64,000 bases of DNA from contig NC_088711.1 of assembly GCF_963576615.1 (NCBI RefSeq), forward strand, positions 57,578,248 through 57,642,247, read 5' to 3'. Below, in pieces: positions 35,591 through 46,449 of this stretch. Each line of letters starts with the position of its first letter. Positions within the stretch are counted from its first letter, which is position 1. This stretch comes from Watersipora subatra. Lineage: Eukaryota; Bryozoa; Gymnolaemata; Cheilostomatida; Watersiporidae. A program made the position numbers and the translations under genes. The notes beneath the pieces were generated by a model. The model did not search any database. It was not told the DNA's origin and worked only from the letters and a program-made list of their open reading frames with translations.

Positions 35591-37290
35591 AAGATGCTTA
35601 TTGAATGAAATAGCATATTGCCACCTTGACACATAGGCTTTTAGTGATGAAACCAGAGTGCATTATGTAGTTGAAGGCACCAACAATGAAAATGAAGTCC
35701 TTTAAAATAATAGCTCCTCAAATATTTCCTTTAGATGTTGTTTTTTGTAACGTCAAGGTAAGGATGCCCAATAGTTAGTATTGACCGTTCATGCGTGCAA
35801 GGAGGAGGTTAACACCACTTACTTCTTAAAATGTTGAATATAATAAGTTGTGTCAGAGTTTTGTTCATGGAATAGTTAGCCTGGGGGACGCATCCTTGAT
35901 TGCTGCACTCTATTTAAGGAATACTGTACTATATTCGTGAAACTGTGTACACATCTAGGTCAAATTATGGTAAGTCTCGTTTAATTTTTGGCGTTGTGAA
36001 TCTTTCGATGAAATTTACTTTTGAATTTCTTACGAACCGAAATGTGATACAGGTCTAATATATTGAATAATGAATTGTAACAAAGTTAGGACATACTTAG
36101 AGATGATTACTGTACCCCTGTACCAAATAGAATGCTTTGTTGAAAAAAGAAGTGTAAGCAAATTTAGCGATGTAGCAAATAATTAATTTTTTAATTTAGT
36201 TCAGACTCGTGTGGCGGCTCTTTGCCCACTTCATTGCTTGAGCTGATGTGCACATTTTAGATGCTTTGGTTTTGCTAGCTTTAGTGTTCATGATTTTCCG
36301 ATGCCTAGACATAAGCAGTATTAAGAGCATACATGCTGCCAATCTGGTTCAGAATGTTTTGAAGGGCTTCTCACTCAGATCAATGTTCAGACAGGAACTC
36401 GGTGCCATTATATTAGCAGCCACTCTGTATGGGCAGTTTTCCCATATTTCCGCATCAAGTACAATGAAAGAGAAAGAAGACACTGATTTTTTGTTAATAT
36501 TTGTTCTATTGGGATCAATGAAGTTACTCATCCTACCGACAGGACTGTTTCGACTATTGAGCTAGCTATTGATTTGCTTGTAGCTTAAAAACTTATGTGT
36601 TCAAAAAATAAAAAAGTGGAAACCTCCATCTCAGCTAAAAATTGCATTTCGGGAAAATGGATTTAAAGTTTACTGCTGATTGTTAGACATTTTGTTTGCG
36701 TGTTTAGCTTTTTAGATTTATTTCTTAATTTAATTCACTGCTAAGCTAAAAATTGAGCTATAGTCAATAAAAGCTGGGCTGAAGAATTCTAATGCTTCTA
36801 ATGGATCCTAAGCTATTCTACGAGTTACTATATCTGCTAGTAATCTGGCAGTCTAGTGTGCCACAAAAGATATTAGGTGTGCTAATAAAGAACAGAGAAT
36901 ATGTGTATGCATAACTATTCTAAAAATCTATGCAGTGAATCGCTAGCTTAGCTGCCAGCTAAGCTTAGCTTAGCTTAGCTTAGCTTAGCTTAGCTGCTTA
37001 GCCAACTGTCTTGAGTTCGAATAGTGCATGATGTAATCATTTTTCAACTTCCACTCATGGTTTCAGACAAATGAAAATGGCTCGCATTCTAGTGAAAATC
37101 GGACGCAAAATTTTCTTGAGAGTAAAATGATATATCAACTTACTTTTTAGCTTAAAAACAGCAGTTTTCAAGAAAAAATGAAAAGTGAAACAACTCAACT
37201 CAGCTCAAAATTTCATATTGAGAAACGACTGTTTCAAACCAGTAGTGCATATAGTTAAGCAGTTTGTTTGTTTAAATTATTTAAGATTAG
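35591..37290. other. Unassigned stretch with an (AGCTT)n microsatellite
   Basis: A pentanucleotide AGCTT run sits at about 36955-37000. A 105-codon plus-strand frame at 36248-36565 and a 60-codon antisense frame show no domain I recognise. Their reality as genes is unsupported. Confidence 0.35.
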
Positions 37291-37450
37291 TACGCTAGCA
37301 GTCTTGTGTGCTGTGAGAGGTAGTCACACGTAGTAAATATGTGCACAATTATTCTTCAATTATTCTTATTTGTTATTCTCATTATTTTTTGCTAAAACTC
37401 TTATAGGGTGTTTACGAATAGACAGACACTGCTCTTATTAGAGTAAAGAT
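37290..37450 (+). repeat. SINE-like repeat copy
   Basis: Carries the family blocks GTCTTGTGTGCTGTGAGAG and GACAGACACTGCTCTTATTA plus GAGTAAAG. The tRNA-like middle is lost or decayed. Confidence 0.45.
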
Positions 37451-38954
37451 TAGTCAAGGAAATGTGAACCAAGATTAAATGGAAAGTAAAAAGGCACTAA
37501 TAGAATAAACATTAATAGAAAAAGGAAACTCAGGCTACTCTTAAGGAGTTGCCTTGAATGCCGATTAACTGGTTACTGCGTATGACACTCTATCGATAGA
37601 AACTGTCAGCGTTATACATGATCATTACAACAAAATAGTGAGCTGACATCATGCCTGCCGAGCTCAGCAGTAATTGATTCAAAACAATTTTAAAGATTGA
37701 TGTTAACAAGAAAACCACATTCTTGAAACAAAGGTAGAATCCCATAGAAAGTCAGCATGGAAACCTCACATCAAAACTTGCCAAAAGTTAGTCACCACTT
37801 CCCAAAGCAAGCAATAAAGTAAGGTAAAATTTGCAAACCTCAAGTAACAGTTATTTTATGAACGTCAACACAAAAATTAGAACAGCGCAATAAAGATTCA
37901 CATTTTTAGAACTGCAAACATTGGCTAGAGTTTGGCAAGATCTTTCTAGTTATCACTTTGTCATTCATCTAAGTTTCTAGTGAGATGTCATGGAGCCGAT
38001 TATAAAGCTGCAATTTTGAAAGGTTTTACATTGGAGTAAAATTAATTTTTCAGTGGGTTGACATAATTTAGGTCAGGGCAGTGCTGGAGAGAGTGAGTGA
38101 GTGACAAGTACTCGATGGTCAGATAGTCTACTTCACCTTCGCTATCATCGACTACGAGCACAGCTCCACATGAATTACAGAGTGACTAGAACTAGAGAGA
38201 CATATCTGGAGCGCTCGAACTCAGTATTAAACAAAAGTATATAAATGTGCTAAGATGAGCACGAACTAATTAGACAACAGACATACTGGTCACTGAGTGT
38301 AGCCATAGGATGGATGAAGGACTACTGTAACAGCTACTGTAAAACCTCTATTTGAACGCCATGGCATTGCATTTTTAGTCCTTCCTCTATAATGCTGGCA
38401 TTTTATTAGAAGTGACTGTCAAGTCCAGGGTGGCGCTGTATTGTACGACTAGTTCATCAGAATTTGGGAAGATAAATTTAACCCTTTTTCGGGCGAAGCA
38501 AGGCTAATGTTACCTATATTTTGTCCTCTCCTCCTCAATCCTCAATAAGTATATGTGTGATTCAATCAGTGGCTTATCTGGAAGGCAATCGACACTTTCA
38601 TGCCTCTTTTGTGTTTGACTAGCACTGTCCTTACATGTACTCGTATTTATTCGTCATAAATAACCTGCAAACAGGTTTTCAAATCACTGAATACACCACT
38701 CAACTTTGCTTACACATTTGATTAGCTAGTAATAGTAATAATACTAGTATTTGTTTAGAAATGGATCTCAACAAGAGCAAACATAAGTTGTATGAGAAAA
38801 CAATGACTTTGAAGTAGGTAAAGGGGCTAAGAAGGAAGAACTTTAAAATTGATGAGTAAAAGAAGTGAGCAAAAAAAGAAATATGCTAGATAGAGTAAGA
38901 AAAAATGAAATGAAAAGATAATTAGAGCCGTGCCTGTCCGAAGCCACGCTAAGA
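37451..38954. other. Unassigned sequence with a short pogo-like end
   Basis: At 38337-38370 the sequence TACTGTAAAACCTCTATTTG resembles the terminal repeat of the pogo-like fragment at 39768. Nothing else is recognised. Confidence 0.3.
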
Positions 38955-39118
38955 GTATTAGAAAAAATGATTGCGCCACCTGTGAATCAAACCCAATGTT
39001 TCAATCCAGAGTCAAGCCCTACTACTGCACCACGCAGACACCTCGCCACATTTCAGAATGATTGTGCATATCGTGATTCCACATCATGATCTCTCATGGC
39101 ACTTGGGACTGTCAGCGG
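38955..39118 (-). repeat. tRNA-related SINE-like repeat
   Basis: Minus-strand box A-like GTGGTGCAGTAGTAG and box B-like GGGTTTGATTC, followed outward by the conserved CATGATCTCTCATGGCAC block. Confidence 0.5.
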
Positions 39119-39767
39119 ACTAATCACGATAATGGATCGAAAAACATTGCAAAAAGGTTGTAGTGGTCTCAAACTATTATGCCAAACTCATTTACTTATG
39201 TAAATGTATGTTCAATGGTGCTTCTGTAACTTTCAAAGCGTGAACATGTTGGCGAAGTGTAGCCCCTCAAAAAATTCAGAGAAATTGAGAAAGTTTTACT
39301 AGGAGTATGGACCACAGAGTTAAAATTCAAGAACACTATTGGCCAACAGATGCTGAAAGAGTAAAAAAGCAAGCTCACTGTTTACACTTGAAAATTTGGC
39401 TTGCAGTCTAAATAGAAACTAAACATATTCTTTCAAGACATGCATCTGTTGCAAGCATGATCGCATTCACTCAGGACGAGAATGGTTATAAGTGAGTCGA
39501 GTTAATGTGATAGATGGCGTGTGTATTTGCTATTGCATTCAGTTTGAGTAATTGTCTTTCGATCACCTTCGAAGGCGGCTACCGGCACTAGTAGTAAGAG
39601 AAATCGTTATGCCACCCGACTAGAATTTCTCTCAACTCCATGGTCAGTTAATAAGTACTAAACAAATAAACCTGAGTTTGGAGACAAATTAAGAGCTCTT
39701 GTGGCTCTACTAGTTGGAGAAAGAAAAGTTTGTGCTTGAGAGGCCTGTACATATACAGTTAACCCTC

Positions 39768-40130
39768 TATTTGTAACTCACCCTCTATTTGAATGCCATC
39801 TCTATTTAAATGCCATCTCTAACTGAACGCAACTATATGAAAAACGTTGGGCAATACAGCCTCACCCTTTACTTGAACGCTACCTCTATTTGACCGCCAC
39901 TTTGTCATTTTTTGATCGCTATAAACCCATAATAGAAAGCGAATGGTACTAATAAATTAATAATGACTCATTTTCATCAATAGCAATTAATTATTTGGCT
40001 GTTGCTGTAGTAGTTGTCAGGCTTTTAGTATTGGTATACATGAAAAGATTGATCGTCACAATCATCAGAACCACATTTTGATTCAAAGTCACTAAGGTCT
40101 AAATTCAACCAAATGTTTTCAGATTCATTC
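39768..40130 (-). mobile_element. pogo/Tigger-like DNA transposon fragment
   Basis: It starts TA then CAGTTAACCCTCTATTTG, which fits a Tc1/mariner-pogo terminal repeat with a TA target. The minus strand at about 40000-40110 encodes an acidic SDFESKCGSDDCDDQSF-like tail, typical of pogo transposase C termini. A homologous fragment lies at about 41600-41720. The catalytic domain is absent. Confidence 0.4.
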
Positions 40131-40950
40131 ATAACTTGGTTTACAGTCTAACCTGCAGACTTTTAAAATTTTGGGGAAAATGAGAATACTCTCCAGAAAT
40201 GCTGTTAGCAATAGCAAGCAGATGTTATAGCGTATCAAAGTTTGTATTCAAACTTTTCAGCTTTACAGTTTTTCCTTAAAATTTTTTAAAAGTGACACCT
40301 TTAAAAGGATCAATGACTGAATCTAGCTAATATGTTTTGTTCAAACTAGTTCTTTTTTTAATTTGGTCTCATACTTTGACATAGTTATATAAAATGCGGT
40401 TTAACAAACATGTTGAGGCTGATGGCAGTAATGATGTGAGTGGACAATGTCGATAGCCTTTCAGATAGGCAATTAATTGAATCACGCATATATTCATTCA
40501 GAGTTCAATATAAGACAGCTAGATAAACATTCTCCGGATGTAAAAGGATTCAAACGAGCTTTTTATTTATTTGCGATCTTAGCAAATGTGTGAAACTCCT
40601 TGTATTTTTTAGTCTAGCACTATATTACACAAGACCACACAAGCAAGTGCGTAGCCAATGACTGAAGATGTTTTTAGATTTTCTACCCACACCTTAAAAG
40701 CCAAAGGTTAAAGGTAAAAGACCTGTGTGTGACAAAATATTGATAGAAATATTTTATCATATAATGGAGTATGTCATAACCTTTTATTTTGTTCTACACG
40801 TGTCTGAACTTACAACTATCATCTAAACGCTGTTTTCAGCGATACACAGCTAACATTATAACCATTGTAATAAGAGATTTTCAGCACTCACCAAGCGTGT
40901 TTGTCATAATGCAATCATTCAGGTATTATATCTGAGAATATCAGAATATT
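40131..40950. other. Unassigned non-coding sequence
   Basis: No coding frame or repeat family seen. Confidence 0.3.
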
Positions 40951-41165
40951 TACTATAATAAGGGCCATCTGTTCTTCTGAAGCCATTCATAAAGGTTAGA
41001 AAAAATATTACTCTCAGCAGGAATTGAACCTGCACCTTTCAGTTTGCTATCCAAACATGCTCCCACCTGTGCCAATCTACCAATTTGCCACATTGTAATA
41101 ATTGTGAAGTTACATATTACACCTGACAATCTCTCACGATGCAGCAGACTGTCAGGGTAGTAGTA
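40951..41165 (-). repeat. tRNA-related SINE-like repeat, well preserved
   Basis: The plus strand starts ACTATAATAAGGGCCATCTG, the family end. The minus strand has a tRNA-like body with box B GCAGGTTCAATTCCTGC. The ACAATCTCTCACGATGCAGC block marks the other end. Confidence 0.6.
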
Positions 41166-41465
41166 GTTACATAGATCACAGGTTTTTAATAATTCTTTGT
41201 CATGCCTCTGAACTTTTAACTGACTTTACCTGACTTAGTAATAGCATATCAAATCAAATCCAAAACTACAGTGAATATCCCAAAAATGCGAGTAATATGC
41301 AAAATGAATCTGAACACCTCACATGTACTTCAATCATGTACGAAAGCGTCTTTCTAAAGTTTTTGAACCAAAAAAGTGTAACAAACAGCACATGCTTTAG
41401 CTTCATAAGTTAAAAGACAGGTCTGCAATGCTACCCTTAGTTTGATATCATAATTGAAATCAATC

Positions 41466-41530
41466 AATCTAATATATACAAATCTCATTGTCTGCGTGCT
41501 TGCGAATCGTGTGTCCAGCTACAGCTATTA
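41466..41530 (+). repeat. Helitron 5'-end-like sequence
   Basis: A-TCTAATATATACAAATC followed by TGTGTCCAGCTACAGCTAT resembles the reverse of the 5' end of the Helitron at 14812. It could be the left end of the Helitron whose 3' end is at 45319, with later insertions between, or a separate fragment. Confidence 0.35.
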
Positions 41531-41959
41531 AATTTAGGAATGATATATCTGCTTCATGCTGAATTGGATCTCGGAACCATCAACAGCCATTACTTTTGTT
41601 GTTGTTGCTGCAGTAGCCTCTATGCTTTTAGAGACGGTGTACCTGAGAAGATTGCTAGTCACAATCCTCAGAACTACTTTTTGATTCAAAATCATCCAGG
41701 CTTAAATACGACCCAATGTCGGATTTAAGCCTCAGTGACTTACTACTTATACCTCAATTGAATGAGTAGAAGTACAGTATAGCCTCAACTATCTCGGATA
41801 TAACTACTCAAGTATTCTGGCTATGTGATGAGCTTGCCTCACTCTTCAGATAATTTCACTTAAGTTACCGAGGCTGCTTCAAACTGATCATGGGTGTCTT
41901 AACTTATTACCTACACCTAATCTTTACTGTAGTAATAGCTGTGTTTGTCCAACGTTACA

Positions 41960-42145
41960 CGTTGAGATAACAGATTGCTTTCGATGGGGTTCGAACTCAG
42001 AACATTCAGTATAATAGACACTTTGATACACGTGCTAACTTTTCAAAATAACCTTTTTGCAAATACTTATTATCTCTGATTTATTGACACATCTGATAAT
42101 TCCTCATGGTGCATTAGACTGCCATGGTACTAATTTATAAATGGT
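41960..42145 (-). repeat. tRNA-related SINE-like repeat
   Basis: Contains GGGGTTCGAACTC (box B on the minus strand) and the CCTCATGGTGCATTAGACTG end block. Confidence 0.5.
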
Positions 42146-42692
42146 GTGACTAGTTTGATTATTGTACTAGCAAAATATCAACAACGTTTCCAAATGCTAT
42201 AAATAGTTAGTAAAACCACTACTCTCTTTATTTCAGCAAAGTTATTAGTCATTATGATAAAAAAATTTGAGGCTTTTTAAATGGTGCTCTTTAGACTAAT
42301 AAAAGTTCAATTAGAAACCAGAATTGTTTTTGTTTAATAATTTATTTTATTATTTTTGTACATAAAAAATAAAAAACCACATACCCTAGGGCACGTACTC
42401 AAGTTTATTGTATCATCATGAAAATTAGATGCCGAATATAAGTACCCTAAAGAGGAAGTGGTGACACTGCAATCAAAGCAGATTTCAAATAACCGAAATT
42501 ATCAAACTGCTTTGATCGCGTTTGAATTGATCTGGCCAGCCACTGCCAAAGTTCATGTTTGGCTGTACAATATTGTGGAGGACTGGACAAATAATAGCCA
42601 TATTCTTTAGGCAATACTATTCCTTGTGATAGCTTTATGTGTGTTTCCTTTATCTAGTTATATAATACTCTTGTGTGTACTTCTTCAGACCC

Positions 42693-43336
42693 TGTTATGT
42701 AATACTGTATTTTTGGGCCTGCTTCGCAGGCCTGCCAGCATACTCTTATATCTTATTGTTTAAGCCTGCCTCACAGGCCTGGCACGATACAATGGATGTT
42801 ACATAATTGTTATATAAGTGGGCGGGGTAAACGGTATATAAGGAGAAGGCACAGGCCAACTCATTGGGATTATTCTTATGAATTCGATGCTGTTAACACG
42901 AAGTTACATGTGTGCTTATATACATTAAATAGACTAAATTTATTCTTACGAACTGACTACGTTTGATGCCTGCCTGGTTGGCTTAGTAAGGATCCTTCTG
43001 CCAGAACTGATCTGGCTTCAAGTACGAACTGCTTTGGGAGACACCTAAGGAAGGCTAGGGGTTGGCTGCGTTACGACCGGACCTGATCAGAAATGCAATA
43101 GCATTGGAGATGGGCCCTCCAGTAAGCTAGCCGAGACCTAGATTAGCCAAGATAGGGTCTCAGAGAGCAGGCCGTGTTAGCGTTCCAAGTGAGCCTGAAC
43201 TGAGGGCAACCAGCCGCGGCCTGATCAGACCACTAGGTGTGTCAGGCAGGCCGACGAGAGGAAGGCCCAGTGTTCAGACTGCACCACCTTGCTAGGAAAG
43301 TAAAGCTGGCTCAGCTACCGGAGCCAGACCTTTACA
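42693..43336 (+). mobile_element. Candidate solo LTR, about 640 bp
   Basis: It begins TGTTATGTAATACTG and ends CCAGACCTTTACA, the same end as the LTR at 29103-29434. It has a TATA-like GGTATATAAGGAG at about 42833 and an ATTAAA signal near 42925, in the order expected of an LTR. It is more GC-rich than its surroundings. A target duplication was not found, so boundaries are uncertain. Confidence 0.45.
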
Positions 43337-43508
43337 ATATATTGCTAGCAATTAAAATATTTTGGTTTGTTACCAATGATCAATTCAGCACTGGTTCACA
43401 ACAGAAATAGAACGTGCAACCACCAGACTGGAAATAATCGAATCATCGCAACTTTTTTCAAAGTTTTGTTCTGACCTGTGCAAGAACTACTATATAAACG
43501 GCAATCGT

Positions 43509-43798
43509 TGTCTGTCTATCTATCTGTCTATCTGTCTATCTGTCTATCTGTCTATCTGTCTATCTGTCTATCTGTCTATCTGTCTATCTGTCTATCTGTC
43601 TATCTGTCTATCTGTCTATCTGTCTATCTGTCTATCTGTCTATCTGTCTATCTGTCTATCTGTCTATCTGTCTATCTGTCTATCTGTCTATCTGTCTATC
43701 TGTCTATCTGTCTATCTGTCTATCTGTCTATCTGTCTATCTGTCTATCTGTCTATCTGTCTATCTGTCTATCTGTCTATCTGTCTATCTGTCTGTCCG
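43509..43798. repeat. (TCTATCTG)n microsatellite, about 36 copies
   Basis: A nearly pure octanucleotide array of 290 bp. Because 8 is not a multiple of 3, it translates into a CLSVYLSI-type repeat, which is not a gene. Confidence 0.97.
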
Positions 43799-44329
43799 CT
43801 TTATAGAGTACCATACTTTTCAGACTATTAGCCGCTACTAGGTATCTAGGGCGCATTAACGAGAATCTCCGGTTAGTACGCCGCTATACATAACCTATTC
43901 ATCTTTTGCCGTTTTTGCACAAAAATGACGTAATAATCACAACTCTATGGCTTTCTTTTAGCTTCATGACACTCGATGCTTTTTTGTCCTCAACGTATTA
44001 GGGCTAATTTGTTTTTGGTAAAACGATATCGACAATAGACTCTCTTGATATTAGAATTTGGCGATGAAATTTCATTAACTCTATGAAACACGATGCCGTT
44101 TTTGTGAACCTCTATTTCTGATTTTTCTTAAGGTTCAATTGCTAAATCGCTGGTAAGGTCACAAATCTTCACGCGGAAAATTGTATTACCTCGAGTAGGA
44201 ATAGCATCTAGATTCTCTCACCTTTGATAAGACAAAGATACTACAATATTTTATTTTTATATAACATATCGTCGTACCAGTATCGTCGTATTTAGAGTTT
44301 TGATGGATAGCTGTTGGTAAAACACTAAC

Positions 44330-45319
44330 TTTTTTATACACACACTTCTATGCAAGAATTGTTATTATTCATTCAACATATTCACAAATTTTATTTTGTT
44401 TTCTCAACTTGTATTAATTGTATCATTACCGTATCATCTTTTATTGTAATTGTTGCAAAACAGACTTAATTTAGCTATTACTTGCTAATTATTTGAAATT
44501 TACATCTAATCCTTTTTACAATTTTGTTTTATTTTTTTTAATTTATTAGACTGGCAGAAAACCTTTTCCTCAAGATATGAAGTTTGAAAGTTACAGTTGT
44601 TTGACAAAGTTTGATAAACTTTACAGTTGTTTTTATTTTTTCTTTATTTCAACTACACAAAACACTTTTTTCATGATAGGTTACCTATCATGTTTTCTCA
44701 TGTTACCTATGTAGTTTGAATGTTAGAATGGCAAATGTTGTTATACATGTTAAATACAAATAGATTTTCTGTTCAAAGACCTTTTTATTACCGGGGTACA
44801 AGTACAGCTTATGGTGTAAAATGTTGAAAAAATACTTTACCAAAGTTGTTTTCTCGCCTTGGAGTAGATTAAAGTTTACATTATTTTATTTTAATGAGAA
44901 AAATTGTTTCAGATCTCGAACAACTTGGTTTACGAACGACCTTTTGGAACTGATTATGTTCCAGAACTGAGGTTCCACTATACGTTATCAAAAGATATAG
45001 GTCGCTGAAAGTTATGAAATTTTAAATTCACATTGCTTTGAAAACTTTTACAGTTGTTTTATTTGTTTCTAAATCAGTTGTCCTGCAAAAAACCTTTTCC
45101 TCATGATATGAAGTTTGAAAATTGTGGTTGTTTGAAAAAGTTTGAAAATCTTTACAGTAGTTTTATTTTCTCTCTTAATTTATTTCAACTGCTCAAAACA
45201 TTTCTTTCATGATATGTTGTTTGAAAGTTAGAATGGCAAATGTTGTTATATGTTAAATACAAATCAATTTTCTGTGCAAAGACTTTTTTTACTACCCGGG
45301 CAACGCCGGGTAGCACAGC
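44330..45319 (+). mobile_element. Helitron, 3' part
   Basis: Homologous, on the opposite strand, to 13812-14812 and to 49015-50852. It ends with a clean hairpin ACCCGGGCAACGCCGGGT followed by AGCACAGCTAG, i.e. a stem then CTAG about 9 bases later, as Helitron 3' ends do. Internal AACCTTTTCCTCAWGATATG blocks are repeated about 510 bp apart. The base after CTAG is G, not the usual T. The 5' limit is not resolved. Confidence 0.7.
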
Positions 45320-45409
45320 TAGGCTGGGGCCGTGGCGTCAATCGGGGATGCGTGGGAGACCTTTTTTGCCCGAGTACAGCGAGAGTCTCTAGGCGCGACT
45401 TTCCGGATA

Positions 45410-45885
45410 AATGAGTTGACGAGTGCGAGGCGATTGATTGCAAAGCGATTGAGTGCTAGGCAATTGATTGCGAGGTGATTGATTGCGAGTGAGAGGCAAT
45501 TGGTTGCGAGACGATTGGTTGCGAGTGCGAGGTGATTGATTGCAAGGCGAGTTCCAGGCGAGTGTGAAGCAATTGAGTGCAAGGCAATTGAGTGCGAGGC
45601 AATTGAGTGCGAGGCGATTGATTGCGAGGCAATTGATTGCTAGGCGAGTGAGAGGTGATTGCAAGGCGAGTGCGAGGCGATCGCAAGGCGATTGCGATGC
45701 AATTGCAAGGCGAGGAGATTGAGTGCGAGGCGATTGAGTGTGAGGCGACTGATTGCGAGGCGAGTGGGATGTGATTGCAAGGCGAGTGCGGGGCGATTGA
45801 TTGCGAGGCAGTTGATTGCGATTAATTGCAAGGCGAGTGCAAGAGCGCGATTGTCAACTGCGAGGCGAGTAAAGACTGGTCAGCC
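45410..45885. repeat. GC-rich, CpG-rich minisatellite
   Basis: Irregular 9-16 bp units built from GCGAGGCGATTGATTGC words run for about 475 bp directly after the Helitron end. It stands out from the AT-rich surroundings. Several overlapping frames on both strands are repeat artefacts. Confidence 0.9.
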
Positions 45886-46383
45886 GAGGCGGGGGCTCAG
45901 CGGCAGAAGTGCCCGATCGTCAACTGCAAATATAGACGGGTATGAACGGATGCATGAATCTAAACACATGAATCTAGAATATTTGCTAGATTTTACACGC
46001 ATCTAGCTGTAAAACACATTGCAGATTTCCATTGTTCTCCCCAACATTGACATGTATATGTGCATGCATACCCTGATCAGGACATCAATTTTAGTAGACT
46101 GCATATTTGGACTTGTTTTACAGTACAAAAGACAACTCTCAATAAACCTTATGCTGCACGTGAATCTGTTTCTGTAGGCTGGTAATGCAGCTAGTACTAT
46201 ATAAACATTGATACTTTTGGTGAGACAGACAGACAGACAGAGAGACGGGTGTTTTCTTCAGAAGATTTAGAATTGTTGCGATGTAGCTACAATATTAGCT
46301 TTAGGGTAATGCTTTATTTAGGGTGATTACCTGACTGGGTTCTATTGATCTAGCTCAATGTAACCTCTATCAATAAAGGTTGT
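45886..46383. other. Sequence upstream of TLR-B
   Basis: No coding frame recognised. Homology to the TLR-C upstream region starts only at about 46384, so the duplicated unit begins there. Confidence 0.4.
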
Positions 46384-46449
46384 AAAAGGGCCAGTACTGA
46401 AACACTGTTTGACAAAACTTTTTGCTAAATATCCAAATGTTTGTTGCAG

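Noticed and set aside
35414-35608. 64-codon tyrosine-rich frame
   Set aside because: Read-out of the 23-bp minisatellite.
36248-36565. 105-codon hydrophobic frame on the plus strand
   Set aside because: No domain, no splice or promoter context, and a competing antisense frame. Left unassigned.
36955-37000. Telomere-like repeat (TTAGC resembles TTAGGC or TTAGGG)
   Set aside because: The unit is the pentamer AGCTT, short and internal, and not a known telomere repeat.
43478-43831. 117-codon frame reading SVYLSICL repeats
   Set aside because: It is the translation of the (TCTATCTG)n microsatellite and has no domain or start context.
43800-43900. DNA transposon end resembling a TTCAGACTATTAGCCGC motif
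   Set aside because: It recalls a widespread transposon terminus, but there is no second end and no target duplication, so it is not listed as a feature.
45319-46006. Several overlapping frames of 60-115 codons on both strands
   Set aside because: All are produced by the GC-rich minisatellite, where stop codons are rare by composition.
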